Notes: generated by a model not told the origin, from the sequence alone. DNA of 64,000 nucleotides from a bacterium (GCA_023150945.1 JAKLJX010000006.1:62001-126000); one strand, 5' to 3'. Positions 18,119 through 26,905 are shown, counted from the first letter of the stretch. A program made the numbers and translations.

Positions 18119-19030
18119 CTAGGCGCCCAGCGCCAAGCCCGTCAGCAAATAATGCACGGCCAGATTGGTGAAATTTCCCCAGCGCTGCGCGAAGGCGCGG
18201 ATGGTGTCTTCCGTCTGCGGCTCATCATTGCAATAGAAATGTTGAATCGCCTTGCGCACACCGAGATCGCCGGCGGCAATGGCGTGGCCGCGGCCGAGTC
18301 CGCGCGCCAGTAGCCAGTCGACCGTCCACCGGCCCACACCGCGCACAGGGAGCAAGCGCGCGGCGATTTCTTCGTCCGGGAGTTGGGGCAATTGCTGCAA
18401 ATCCAGACGGCCGTCGCGAATCGCTGCCGCCAAGCCGATGATATACTCGGATTTTCTCTCCGTGAATTGCAGCCGGCGCAGGGAGGCGACACGCACGCGC
18501 GCCAATTTTTCCGGCGTGGGGAAGGCAAAATACCTCCCGCCGCCGAGCGAGAGGCGCTCACCGTAACGCCGCACCAGCCGGCTGCGCACGGCAAAGGCAA
18601 ACGGCAAATTGATCTGCTGCGCGCTGATGGAAGTAACCATCATCTCGAACAGATCGGCGGTCAGCGTCGGCCGGAACCCGCGGAATTGCCGCGTGAGCCG
18701 GCGCAGAACCGGATCGTGTTCGGCGAACGCATAGAATGCGTCGAGCGGAAATTGCAGGCCGAGAATGTGGCGGGCAAGCCGATCGGCTTCCGCCTGGACG
18801 CGCCGCGCGCGCGTTGCAGGAACCACCCGATAGCGGACTTCATTTCCCTCGGCAAAAATTTCCAGCATATGCAAGCGCGCGGCGCAGGCAAAGACTTTTC
18901 TGAAAACTTTGCCATCGTACCAGTTGGCGGCATCCTCGCCGAAAGCCCGGTAGCGCCGCAGCGTCAGGCTGAGATTGACCGTGCCGGTTTCAGCAATTGC
19001 TCTTAACACTTGGCAGAGAAGGAAGGTCAT
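18119..19030 (-). CDS. DNA-3-methyladenine glycosylase II-like (AlkA, HhH-GPD) protein
   Basis: 303 residues. The helix-hairpin-helix loop is LLPVRGVGRWTVDWLL (residues 227-241) and the catalytic aspartate is D255 in AIAAGDLGVRKAI. TSISAQQINLPFA (133-145) is the conserved block before the HhH domain. These define an AlkA-type base-excision glycosylase that removes alkylated purines from DNA. N-terminal SLTLRRYRAFGEDAANWYDG matches the AlkA N-terminal domain. The start is uncertain: the ATG at 19030 lies inside the remains of a HEPN gene and has no good ribosome site; a GTG 7 codons later is an alternative. Confidence 0.87.
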   Translation of the reverse strand: MTFLLCQVLRAIAETGTVNLSLTLRRYRAFGEDAANWYDGKVFRKVFACAARLHMLEIFAEGNEVRYRVVPATRARRVQAEADRLARHILGLQFPLDAFYAFAEHDPVLRRLTRQFRGFRPTLTADLFEMMVTSISAQQINLPFAFAVRSRLVRRYGERLSLGGGRYFAFPTPEKLARVRVASLRRLQFTERKSEYIIGLAAAIRDGRLDLQQLPQLPDEEIAARLLPVRGVGRWTVDWLLARGLGRGHAIAAGDLGVRKAIQHFYCNDEPQTEDTIRAFAQRWGNFTNLAVHYLLTGLALGA

Positions 19031-19200
19031 GAAAAACCAACAGGGCTTTCCAAGCTTTTTCGGCGGCCTGCTGACAGTGAGTGATAGATGGCCGTATCAA
19101 GCAACGGCTCTGGTTCCTGCGCGAGGTTGTGCGCTGAGGCCAGATCGTGCTGCGCGATGGTGAGCCATTTTTGAATCGCCTCGGACTTGGCTTCATCCAT
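18990..19200 (-). pseudogene. HEPN-domain protein of an MNT/HEPN pair, frameshifted and truncated
   Basis: From ATG 19200 the frame gives MDEAKSEAIQKWLTIAQHDL, then PLLDTAIYHS and soon stops. The next frame continues HCQQAAEKAWKALLVFHDLP, the hallmark of HEPN proteins (YH.CQQA.EK..KA.L), and stops at 18990. The 211-bp length is not a multiple of three, so a single-base change lies near 19075. The C-terminal half of the domain, where the RNase motif R-x4-6-H normally sits, is missing, replaced by the start of the AlkA gene. The start overlaps the nucleotidyltransferase stop by eight bases. Confidence 0.7.
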
Positions 19201-19525
19201 AGAGTACCCGCCCTTGAGTAATCACTTTGTTTGTGAGTGAGGTCGGAATACGGCGGCTGCGCTCGGCTTCGGCTTTCGTCTTGACGATGATATCCTTCGG
19301 AACGCCGAGACCCCTCAGACAGCGATGCGCCCGCCTGCTGCGTTGCACCGGCCGCTCGTTGCTATCAGCCACGATCACCAACAGGTCGAGATCGCTGTCG
19401 GTGTCTGGTTCCCCCCAGACATGCGAGCCGAATTGGATGATCTTCTCGGGCTGCAGCTCAGCCACCAGCCGCCGCGTAATCTCGCGCAGCAAAGTTTCTG
19501 GAACATCCTTCATGATTTGCTTCAA
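19193..19525 (-). CDS. MNT-type nucleotidyltransferase (antitoxin of MNT/HEPN pair)
   Basis: 110 residues. The minimal nucleotidyltransferase signature is G33-S34 in FGSHVWGEPDTDSDLDLLV with catalytic Asp45 and Asp47. Proteins of this family AMPylate their HEPN toxin partner to neutralise it. The C-terminal part (KDIIVKTKAEAERSRRIPTS) fits the family. It is followed by the frameshifted HEPN gene with an eight-base overlap, so this antitoxin is probably without an active partner at this locus. It lies divergent from the PIN cassette. Confidence 0.82.
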   Translation of the reverse strand: MKQIMKDVPETLLREITRRLVAELQPEKIIQFGSHVWGEPDTDSDLDLLVIVADSNERPVQRSRRAHRCLRGLGVPKDIIVKTKAEAERSRRIPTSLTNKVITQGRVLYG

Positions 19526-19560
19526 ATGGTTGCAGAAAGCTACTCGGGTCTTGGAGAAAA

Positions 19561-19601
19561 GTCAAGCCGCGGCTCATTCCCGCCCACGGCCGCTGCGCTG
19601 C
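19561..19601. repeat. Copy of the FG-GAP gene 3' end (left direct repeat)
   Basis: These 41 bases match 20397-20437 at about 38 positions. The right copy contains the last codons and stop of the FG-GAP lipoprotein gene (QRSGLGRE and stop on the minus strand); the left copy would read QRSGRGRE and stop. The PIN cassette at 19648-20228 lies between the two copies. Confidence 0.8.
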
Positions 19602-19647
19602 AAAAATGTCAAATGATAGTTGACAAGGAAAATTTATATTGTGAAAC

Positions 19648-20016
19648 ATGAAAGTCTACTTCGACAACTGCAGCCTGCAGCGTCCGCTGGATGAGAAAAA
19701 GCAAGTCCGCGTGATGGTGGAAGCGGAGGCGGTTCTGTCTCTTCTGGCGCTCTGTGAGTCAGGAAAACTGGAGCTGGTTTCCTCGGAAGTTTTGTTGTTT
19801 GAAACACTGAAAAATCCGGACGTCGCCCGCGGCCATGAATTCACTCTGCAGAAAATAAATGTGCTCGACGCTTTGCATCTCGCCTCGGCAGAGGCGATTC
19901 AAGCCGATTGTTTTTGCACGACTGATGACAAGCTTCTGAAGGAAGCGAGAAAATTGAAGAAATTGAAAATAAAGGTGGTTTCACCAATTCACTTGATCGA
20001 GGAGGTTTCCTCATGA
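19648..20016 (+). CDS. PIN-domain protein, probable VapC-like toxin with a central deletion
   Basis: 122 residues. PIN acidic residues appear as D6 in VYFDNCSL, E47 in SSEVLLFE, D74 in NVLDALHLASAEA and D93/D94 in TTDDKLLKEA. PIN toxins of this subtype are usually about 140-150 residues; here the segment between NPDVARGHEF and VLDALHLA is only about ten residues, so some 20-25 residues of the central helix pair look deleted in frame. Activity as an RNase is therefore doubtful. The stop overlaps the start of the next small gene (ATGA), a coupling typical of toxin-antitoxin pairs. Confidence 0.75.
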   Translation: MKVYFDNCSLQRPLDEKKQVRVMVEAEAVLSLLALCESGKLELVSSEVLLFETLKNPDVARGHEFTLQKINVLDALHLASAEAIQADCFCTTDDKLLKEARKLKKLKIKVVSPIHLIEEVSS

Positions 20017-20228
20017 CCCTGCAATTGAAACCGCTTACGGAGATCACTCACACAGCGATTCAAGTCTTGTGCAAAGAGATTGGCGTTGTGAATACCATCC
20101 GCTTCATCAACCAATTCTCCACCGGCCACGGGAATTACACAGAAGAGCGCCGGCAATTGTTCGGCGAATTGTCACTCGACAACATCGTGGCTGAAATCAA
20201 GCAAATGAGAAAGCCCGAGCCCTCATGA
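20013..20228 (+). CDS. Small partner protein of the PIN gene (putative antitoxin)
   Basis: 71 residues. Its start overlaps the PIN stop by four bases. The sequence includes ITHTAIQVLCKEIGVVNTIR and FSTGHGNYTEERRQLFGELS, a compact helical protein that I associate with PIN genes in environmental bacteria, but I cannot assign it to a named antitoxin family. Gene order is toxin first, antitoxin second. The spacer after it (20229-20409) shows nothing beyond the right-hand repeat. Confidence 0.65.
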   Translation: MTLQLKPLTEITHTAIQVLCKEIGVVNTIRFINQFSTGHGNYTEERRQLFGELSLDNIVAEIKQMRKPEPS

Positions 20229-20396
20229 TTCGCGTCCTGACGGGCTTCGAAGAAGATGACCGTCCGCCACTGCTAGATTCGCTCGCCAGGTTGCTGCCCG
20301 CACGCCGGCGAACCTTATGTTGTCCATTCGTTTCTGCTGCCCACCATTACCGCCGCTGAGGGAATACAGCTCTGTACCTGCCGGCTTCGCCGTCCT

Positions 20397-20437
20397 GTCA
20401 AGCCGCGGCTCATTCCCGCCCCAAGCCGCTGCGCTGC
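20397..20437. repeat. FG-GAP gene 3' end (right direct repeat)
   Basis: This is the original copy of the 41-bp direct repeat whose partner lies at 19561-19601. It includes the last codons and stop of the FG-GAP gene. Together the copies bracket the PIN cassette. Confidence 0.8.
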
Positions 20438-21669
20438 GCATTGCGCCGGAACATCGGCCACTCTTGCGATTGCAACACCGCGCTGCCGGCCGGCAACCAA
20501 TCCTGCAACAGATGAATCCCATTGTGCGCACCGGCAACGATCTCGCGCCGGCCATTGCCGTCCAAATCAGCCACCAGCGGCGAGGCATGCATTTCCGCGC
20601 CGCACGCCACCGGAAAGCCGGCGAGCGGCCTGCCGCCGGCGGCAAAGCCGTGCAGCAAATGATCGCCGCCGCCGATGATCACACCGAGTCCGCCGCCGGC
20701 CAGCGCGACCACTGCCGCGGAGCTGTTCATCTCGTAGCCGAGGCGCACCGGCCAGCCCAGCAGACAATCGCCGGTGGCGCTCCACGCGTGCACCGCGCCG
20801 TCGGTGGTGGCGAAAATGAGATCGAGTTTGCCGTCTTCATCGAGATCAGCGATCACCGGATTTGCATGAATGCCTTTGCCGACCAGGCGCGGAAACGGCG
20901 GCAGCTCGCTGCCCTCCAGTTGCAACACATGCAGAAAGCCGCTTTCGTCGCCGGCAATGATTTCCACGCGGCCGTCGCCATTCAAATCCGCCAGGCTCGG
21001 CGAAGCCGGCGCATCCATGGGCAGGCGAATGGGGAAACCGGGAGAAGCCTCTCCGGAAAGACGCCAGGCATAAACGTAACCGCGACTCGCTTCACCGGGC
21101 GTCAGAGTCGTGATCACCAGCAAATCCTCGTGCCAAGCCGGAGTTGCCATGGCCCAACCTTGCATGCGCTGCGGCCAGCCGGTTGCGGGTTGGCCACGCC
21201 GATTGCACACGAACATCTGCTCATGGCCGCCAATCGCGAGCAGGGAATCCGCAATGATCACCGGCGAAGACCAGACGCGATAGCCGAGATCAATCGGAAA
21301 GCCGGCGACCTTCGCGCCGGTGAAATGCCAGCCGTGCAACCGGCCGTCATTCCCGCCGATGAAAATCTCGGGCTGTTCATCGCCGTCAACGTCCCACAAC
21401 GCCGGAGAAGAAAACGCGCCACCGGCGATGCGTTGCGGCCAGTTGGGCAGATCGCGCAGGGAGTCATCGAGCAAATAGCAAAACCCATCGAAGGAGCCGA
21501 TGACAATCTCCAGGCGGCCGTCGTGATCGAAATCATAAACAGCAGGCGAGGAGACGGTTTCTGCGGCAGTGGCGCGGAAGAGATGGCCCGGAGGGAAGTT
21601 TTGTTGACCGCAACTGATCAACAAGAATACAGCAATTTTGGCGAAGCCGCTGCCTGCGTGTTGGACCAC
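20410..21669 (-). CDS. FG-GAP/VCBS-repeat lipoprotein
   Basis: About 419 residues from GTG 21669. The N-terminus reads MVQHAGSGFAKIAVFLLISC, a lipoprotein signal with lipobox LISC (Cys20). The body has repeated calcium-binding-like Asp motifs: DFDHDGR, DVDGDEQ, DLNGDGR, DLDEDGK and DLDGNGR, each followed by hydrophobic EI.IG, as in FG-GAP/VCBS integrin-type propellers. An ATG at 21837 opens the same frame and overlaps the upstream gene by 11 bp, but the extra 56 residues look non-native and cross a dispersed repeat core (21731-21760), so the later start is preferred. No ribosome site supports either. Probably exported and lipid-anchored. It is the last gene of the CHAT cluster. Confidence 0.75.
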   Translation of the reverse strand: MVQHAGSGFAKIAVFLLISCGQQNFPPGHLFRATAAETVSSPAVYDFDHDGRLEIVIGSFDGFCYLLDDSLRDLPNWPQRIAGGAFSSPALWDVDGDEQPEIFIGGNDGRLHGWHFTGAKVAGFPIDLGYRVWSSPVIIADSLLAIGGHEQMFVCNRRGQPATGWPQRMQGWAMATPAWHEDLLVITTLTPGEASRGYVYAWRLSGEASPGFPIRLPMDAPASPSLADLNGDGRVEIIAGDESGFLHVLQLEGSELPPFPRLVGKGIHANPVIADLDEDGKLDLIFATTDGAVHAWSATGDCLLGWPVRLGYEMNSSAAVVALAGGGLGVIIGGGDHLLHGFAAGGRPLAGFPVACGAEMHASPLVADLDGNGRREIVAGAHNGIHLLQDWLPAGSAVLQSQEWPMFRRNAQRSGLGRE

Positions 21670-21730
21670 GGAGCTGCCGAAGTTCTGAGGTTCTGCTGAA
21701 GCGCCCAATGACTTGCATTCGATCCAACTC

Positions 21731-21760
21731 TTGTCATTCTGCAAGAATCTCCTGCATGCT
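21731..21760. repeat. REP-like repeat core
   Basis: TTGTCATTCTGCAAGAATCT matches the dispersed GTCATTCTG-A-GAATCC core found at 17902, 37778, 44791, 48907 and 63880. It lies between the Nudix-fusion stop and the preferred start of the FG-GAP gene. Confidence 0.5.
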
Positions 21761-21826
21761 TGAGTCGGACGCCAGAAATGACGAAGCACCGTCCGAGACG
21801 TCGCCCTCTTTTTGGTGGTGGTAGAC

Positions 21827-23185
21827 TCAAGCATCATGATGATTGAAATATTCCACCAGCTCCCACTTCAGCGCCGGCGGGCGAATGTCGAAATCCGCGA
21901 GGTTGGCCAGCGGCAGCCACTGTACCAGGCAGCCGTCTTCGGGCGGCTGGACGTGATTGGTGGGCAACGCAGCACCGTCCGCGGTCGCGAGGAAATACCA
22001 ATCCGTCTTGCGCGGCTGATGATAAGGTCCGAATTTGCGTTGCGGCGTAATGGTGAGGCCGAGTTCCTCGTGCAATTCACGCTGCACCGCCTGCTCCGGC
22101 GTTTCACTGGGTTCGATGCCGCCGCCGGGAATGCGCCACACATCAAGGCCTTCGACCAGACAATGATAGGTAAGCAAGTGCCGGTCGTGCACCAGCACGG
22201 CGCCGGCGCGCGGCCGTCCCGGCTTCCAGTTTTCTGCCGGTTGCGGCAACCGCTCGCCGATCCAAATCGGAAAGCGGGCCGCCACGGCACTTCCGGTTTT
22301 TTCACGCAGCCATTTCACCATCAACTCGCGAGTGACAAAGTCACGGCGCAGACGAATGAAGCGAAAGTGCTTCTGCGCGGTGAAGAGTTCATCGGTCAAG
22401 CCGCCGTAGTTTTGTGCCAGCCCGGGCACGCCGTATTCGGCATAATAGGCTGCGCTGCGGCGGGCCGCTGCTTGCGCTGCTGCCGGTGTGGGATAGACGG
22501 GCGAATCCATCACGATGAATTGCCCGCCGGGCCGCAGCACGCGCGCGGCTTCCGCGCAGCATTGCGCCGGGTCGCGGGCATAATGCAGACTCGCATTCGC
22601 GATCACTATCTCGAAACTGGCAGCGGCGAGCGGCGGCCGCTCGAGTTCGGCTTGCACGGCCAGAAAGCGCCGCTGGTTTGCCGGCAACGCAGCCAGGCCA
22701 TGCGGCCCCGCGTTCACATCCAGAGCGAGCACGGCGTGTTGCTCTGCAAGCCGGCGGCTCAGCCAGCCGCTGCCGGCGCCGAGATCCAAAATGCGCAGGC
22801 TGCTCTTGCCGTGGTTTTGCTGCAACCATTTTTGCAGGAATTGAAAGGATTGCGCGCGCAGCCGCCATTCGGCCACATGGGTTGCGGTGAGATCACGAAA
22901 CGGCAAATGCTGGTAATAGCCGGGCACCGTGCTGGCCCAACCCTCGCGCAGCCGCAAATCATCGTATTGTGCGCAATAGGAGGCCAGCGCGGCGACGCGC
23001 TCGCGCGCAAGCAGGCGGGGAATTTGGTCGAGAATGGCAAAGCTCGTGTCGCACGCCGGGCAACCCAGAGCACGCACCGAGCCGGCCACAGTCAACGCCA
23101 GCGGGCCGCGACAGGCGGGACAACGCAACACCGCGAGCCAGTGATAGATTTGTTCATGCATTCTTGTTGCGGCGCCGCGTTGCAT
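21827..23185 (-). CDS. Zinc-ribbon / SAM methyltransferase / Nudix hydrolase fusion protein
   Basis: 452 residues with three parts. A Trm112-like zinc ribbon has C22-x2-C25 and C42-x2-C45. A class I methyltransferase follows, with motif I RILDLGAGSG (131-140), VLALDVNAG and the VLRPGGQFIVMD strand. The C-terminal domain is a Nudix hydrolase with the box GGGIEPSETPEQAVQRELHE and EELGL (about 353-377). The methyltransferase resembles UbiE-type small-molecule enzymes; Nudix domains cleave nucleoside diphosphates linked to another group. The combined substrate is unknown. The start at 23185 directly abuts the stop of the CHAT gene (TGAATG), so the two are translationally coupled and probably work together. 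Confidence 0.85.
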   Translation of the reverse strand: MQRGAATRMHEQIYHWLAVLRCPACRGPLALTVAGSVRALGCPACDTSFAILDQIPRLLARERVAALASYCAQYDDLRLREGWASTVPGYYQHLPFRDLTATHVAEWRLRAQSFQFLQKWLQQNHGKSSLRILDLGAGSGWLSRRLAEQHAVLALDVNAGPHGLAALPANQRRFLAVQAELERPPLAAASFEIVIANASLHYARDPAQCCAEAARVLRPGGQFIVMDSPVYPTPAAAQAAARRSAAYYAEYGVPGLAQNYGGLTDELFTAQKHFRFIRLRRDFVTRELMVKWLREKTGSAVAARFPIWIGERLPQPAENWKPGRPRAGAVLVHDRHLLTYHCLVEGLDVWRIPGGGIEPSETPEQAVQRELHEELGLTITPQRKFGPYHQPRKTDWYFLATADGAALPTNHVQPPEDGCLVQWLPLANLADFDIRPPALKWELVEYFNHHDA

Positions 23186-26100
23186 TCACCCTGCCTTGAC
23201 CAGCGTCAAGCTGGCGACCACGTATGGAATGTAAACCAGGCCCAGGGGATTGCCCTGCTGCAGCAGCTTCAGCCGGCCGCGGCGCACCGCCTCGCCAATG
23301 GCAACACCGTCGAGAAAGTGGCGCAGGCATTCTTCCGCGAAGATGCACGCCAGCGCTTCATTGATCGTGATCTCGGTGCCGATCACGCCCGCGGCATGGG
23401 CATTCTCCACAAAGCCGCTGACCAAATCCAATGCCACTTCAGGCTCGAGCGCGGTGGTGTGGCAGCCGTTGAGAAAAACCAGCGGCTGCGGCTTGGCCGC
23501 CGGCAGGTCGCGGAGCTTGCTGCGCAAATAATCCCGGGTGATGTATTGCTGCACCGCGGGATCACCGACTTGCAGATAGGGAACATCTTCCTCGCTATCG
23601 AAGCCGCCGTGGCAATAAAAATACACCACCTGCGAATCAACTTCTTTCATCTGCGTCATGGTGTCGTCGCGGGTGAGGGCATGATGCCATCCCACACCCG
23701 GACGCAACGCCTGCAGCCGGGCTTCGTGCTGCGGTCGCAGCTTAAAGTTGACATCGGTCGAAACCGCGACCACCAGCGCCGGCGCTTGTTGGTAGCGGAT
23801 CTCCGTGGCGGCTTCCACCGGCGCGTTGGTGAGCGAAGGCGGCATGCCGAGGTTGTGGCGGTAGCCCCAAAAACCGCTGGGACAAATCACCAGCGGCTGG
23901 CCGCGGCTGGGGCATGCACCCTGGAAGCATTCATTCTCAGAAAGCTGACCAGGCTGCTGCAGGGCCTGCAGGAAAGATGGACAGAGCGTGTAGCCGTCCG
24001 CCGGCGCAGTGGTGTCGAAATCATAGTCATACAGCATGGCAACCGGCAGGAGATGGCGAATCGAGTCTTTGTTGGCGATTTGCACCAGACCGGGCTTGCG
24101 CATGAGTTCCTGCAGGGCCCGCGCTTTCTCCTTGCCGCCGGCCAGGCGAGTGATCACCACGTCATAGAAGCGGTAGCCGCGCTTGGCGAATTTGATCAGG
24201 TCGGCTTTGAGCTGTTCAAGTTCGCCGCTGCCGTCGTACTTGAACTTCTTGCCGGACTGCCACGGCTCGCTGTCACCCCAGGCTGCCAGGCGCAACGCTT
24301 CGCGTGCTTTGGTGATGAGATTCTGCAATTCCTGGCCAGGAATACTCGCGTCTTCTTTGAACTCGGATGCACCCTCAGCGCCGAAGAAGCGAAAGCCGTG
24401 TGTGCCGTTGCCGTTGTCGTTGAGCATCAAGCTCAGGCGATGAGGCTGCAAGTGCTCCAACCGCGCAACATCGAGATTCTTGCTGAGGGTGAAATCGGCG
24501 CGGGTTTGTAGTGCCGGGCTTGTGCGGCTGCCGCGCAGCAGGCGTTGCAGCCGTGACGCCACCTCCACTTCCACGAGATGCGATTGCACCAGCACCTGTT
24601 CGCAGTAAATATTGCAGCGCAGGTGAAAGCGACCGGCGCGCGGGGGCATCTTCACCGCAAAGAACAGCCGCCGCTGCAGCAATTCCACAGAGAGGCCGGC
24701 AGGTTGCGCAGCCGGCCGGGTAACCTCCGCCAGCCCATCCTGCTGCAGTTGAATCTCACCAATGTCCTCGCCGGTGGTCAACTCGATTTCGCCGTCATAG
24801 GCGAACAACGCGACTTTGAGGCGCGCCTCTTTGGGCAGATGTTCCACCGGCAGGGCCGTGGGCTGTAGATCCATTGCGCCCGCGATGCGCTCGCGGCTCA
24901 CTTCAAACCAAAAATAGCAGCGCTGCTGCTGCACCAAGGGCTGAGCCGGAGGCAGGGGCAGGCCGGCGTTCTCGAGACTCGCAAAGCCGGTGTTCACCGT
25001 GGGCTGGCGTGGCGGCGCTGGCTCAGCGCCCGGCTCAAAGTAGAGCGTATCGTCCGGCTCGATGGGCGGCGCGCCCTCGAAATCATCGCCGCTGCCGACG
25101 CCGCGACCGCGTGCTCCGCGCGAGCGCGTGCGGGAGCCGCCATTGCGCGGCACACCGCGAGAGCGTGTGCCCGAGTCACTTTCGCGCTCAGCCTTGCGCT
25201 TACCCGGCCACGGCCATGAGCGTTTGGAGCTACGCGGCGGTTCCGGGACGGGACCCGGCAGAGGGGAATAATCCTTATCATACGCGCCGCCAGTGCCGCG
25301 TTCGGTTCGGCTCGGAGATGCCGGCGGTGGTGCAGGCAGTGGCTCATCCGTCCGCGTTTGATCCGTCGAGCCGCCGTTCTTCGCTTGCGGCGCTGGTGCG
25401 GCGGCACCGCCGTAGTGATCCCAAATCGCGGCGATCATGTCGAGCACGAGCTGGCGGCGTTGCTCCTCCGGCATCTGCATAAACAGCGCACGCCAATACT
25501 CGCCAGAAACCGTTTTCACTTCCGCGGGCAGAGCCGCTTGCGCTGCCGCCGGCAAATACGGCCGCAAGGCGGCCAGCACCCGGCGCTGCCACCATTTGAT
25601 TTCAAAACTCTCTGCGATGGTCTGCACCTGTTGCGCCAGCGCCGGCGAAAGCCGGGGCGCCATTCGCAACAAAAGCCGCGCGCGCGTAATCTCGGACGCC
25701 TGCCATTGCCGTACGAAAGCCAGCGCTTGCCCCAATTGCAATTCGTCAAGATGGGGCAACAGCCGGCTCAGGGTCATTTCCTGTTCCGATTCCCACAAAT
25801 CTTCCAACAATCCAATTGCCGCGGCGACTTGTTGATCCGACCAGAACGGCATCAGCGGCAGGAAATTGCGCAGCGTGCCTTCATTCGGCAAACCGGCAGC
25901 CTCCACCTGCTGGCGCAAGGCGGCCTGCAAGCCGGGGCCGGCGCGCTCTGCAATCAGGGACAGCGCGGACGCGTGTTCTTCCGCCGAGCCCTGGCTGCGC
26001 GCCTCCGCCGCGATTTCCTGCGGCAACGCGCCGGACACGCGCAGGCTCAGTTCGAGCAGAGCTTCCAGCCGCGCTGTGGTCCAGTTGATCGCGCGCGCGG

Positions 26101-26758
26101 CCAGCATGCACTCAACGGCCAGACTGCGCTCTTCCGCCTCGGAGAAATGTGGCATCAAACCGGCCAGCGCCAGGCTGCGCCAGCGTTCCTCGCTCATCGC
26201 GCGCGCCGCCGCCAGCAGAGCATTGGCTTCGTCCGGCGGCAGAGGCGCCGGCAAGCGGCTGAGCAAAATCACCAGCGCTTCCTGCTGGTCGCTGTCGAGA
26301 TTGGGCTGTTTTGCCAGCATCAAAGCTGCTTGCGTGAGAGATCGCAAGAAGGGTGTCCCTGGCAGGCGGTCGGCCAGCAACGCGAGGGCAAGAGCACGAT
26401 CCGCTTCACCGCGATAAAGGCTGGTGAGGTCAGCTTCGCGCACGGCCGCAAAGGCCGGCTCCAGCAGAGAAGAGGAGAGAGCAGGCACGACGCGGGGAAA
26501 GCGCACCAGTTCGGTGGCCAGCAGCGCATGATCGCCCAACTCGTAGGCGCGCTGCAACAAGGCGGCCAATGCCGCCAGCCGCTCGGCTTCCGGCATGAAG
26601 CCGATGCCGGTGATGGTGTTGATGGCGTTGGCGAGCACCGCGGCCGGCAGCACCGGCGCCAGCTCAGCCAGCAGCTCCGGCTCGGGCGCGCCCGGCCGCT
26701 CGTGCGGCGGCTCACCCAGCAGCAATGCGCGCAGCGTTGCTTGCGGATTCTCGGGCAT
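23186..26758 (-). CDS. CHAT-domain caspase-like protease with helical-repeat N-terminus
   Basis: 1190 residues, cytosolic. Residues 1 to about 445 are alpha-helical, Leu/Ala-rich repeats of HEAT or TPR type. A Pro-, Arg- and Ser-rich low-complexity linker covers about 450-590. A beta-rich domain follows (about 605-720, from CYFWFEVSRERI). The C-terminal CHAT peptidase carries the catalytic pair His1050 in YFYCHGGFDSE and Cys1099 in VFLNGCHTTALEP. CHAT enzymes are caspase-like proteases used in bacterial conflict and cell-death systems. Two small membrane-protein genes lie upstream on the same strand and a methyltransferase/Nudix fusion is coupled downstream (TGAATG). Its trigger and substrates are unknown. 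Confidence 0.85.
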   Translation of the reverse strand: MPENPQATLRALLLGEPPHERPGAPEPELLAELAPVLPAAVLANAINTITGIGFMPEAERLAALAALLQRAYELGDHALLATELVRFPRVVPALSSSLLEPAFAAVREADLTSLYRGEADRALALALLADRLPGTPFLRSLTQAALMLAKQPNLDSDQQEALVILLSRLPAPLPPDEANALLAAARAMSEERWRSLALAGLMPHFSEAEERSLAVECMLAARAINWTTARLEALLELSLRVSGALPQEIAAEARSQGSAEEHASALSLIAERAGPGLQAALRQQVEAAGLPNEGTLRNFLPLMPFWSDQQVAAAIGLLEDLWESEQEMTLSRLLPHLDELQLGQALAFVRQWQASEITRARLLLRMAPRLSPALAQQVQTIAESFEIKWWQRRVLAALRPYLPAAAQAALPAEVKTVSGEYWRALFMQMPEEQRRQLVLDMIAAIWDHYGGAAAPAPQAKNGGSTDQTRTDEPLPAPPPASPSRTERGTGGAYDKDYSPLPGPVPEPPRSSKRSWPWPGKRKAERESDSGTRSRGVPRNGGSRTRSRGARGRGVGSGDDFEGAPPIEPDDTLYFEPGAEPAPPRQPTVNTGFASLENAGLPLPPAQPLVQQQRCYFWFEVSRERIAGAMDLQPTALPVEHLPKEARLKVALFAYDGEIELTTGEDIGEIQLQQDGLAEVTRPAAQPAGLSVELLQRRLFFAVKMPPRAGRFHLRCNIYCEQVLVQSHLVEVEVASRLQRLLRGSRTSPALQTRADFTLSKNLDVARLEHLQPHRLSLMLNDNGNGTHGFRFFGAEGASEFKEDASIPGQELQNLITKAREALRLAAWGDSEPWQSGKKFKYDGSGELEQLKADLIKFAKRGYRFYDVVITRLAGGKEKARALQELMRKPGLVQIANKDSIRHLLPVAMLYDYDFDTTAPADGYTLCPSFLQALQQPGQLSENECFQGACPSRGQPLVICPSGFWGYRHNLGMPPSLTNAPVEAATEIRYQQAPALVVAVSTDVNFKLRPQHEARLQALRPGVGWHHALTRDDTMTQMKEVDSQVVYFYCHGGFDSEEDVPYLQVGDPAVQQYITRDYLRSKLRDLPAAKPQPLVFLNGCHTTALEPEVALDLVSGFVENAHAAGVIGTEITINEALACIFAEECLRHFLDGVAIGEAVRRGRLKLLQQGNPLGLVYIPYVVASLTLVKAG

Positions 26759-26905
26759 ATCGTCTCACTCTCGCAGAACGATCACAATAAGCTTGATGCG
26801 CAGATTTCCAGCTTGCCCTCGCTGGCAGGCGGGCAGCCTGCGCTACGCTTTGTCTCTGCAGCAAATCAATCCGGTGAAATCAAAACCGTGAACCGGCGGC
26901 TGCGC

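Noticed and set aside
21812-24511. Long open frame on the + strand, about 900 codons
   Set aside because: It lies opposite the Nudix-fusion and CHAT genes; its sequence is Arg/Gln/His-rich with no domain, typical of an antisense frame in GC-rich DNA.
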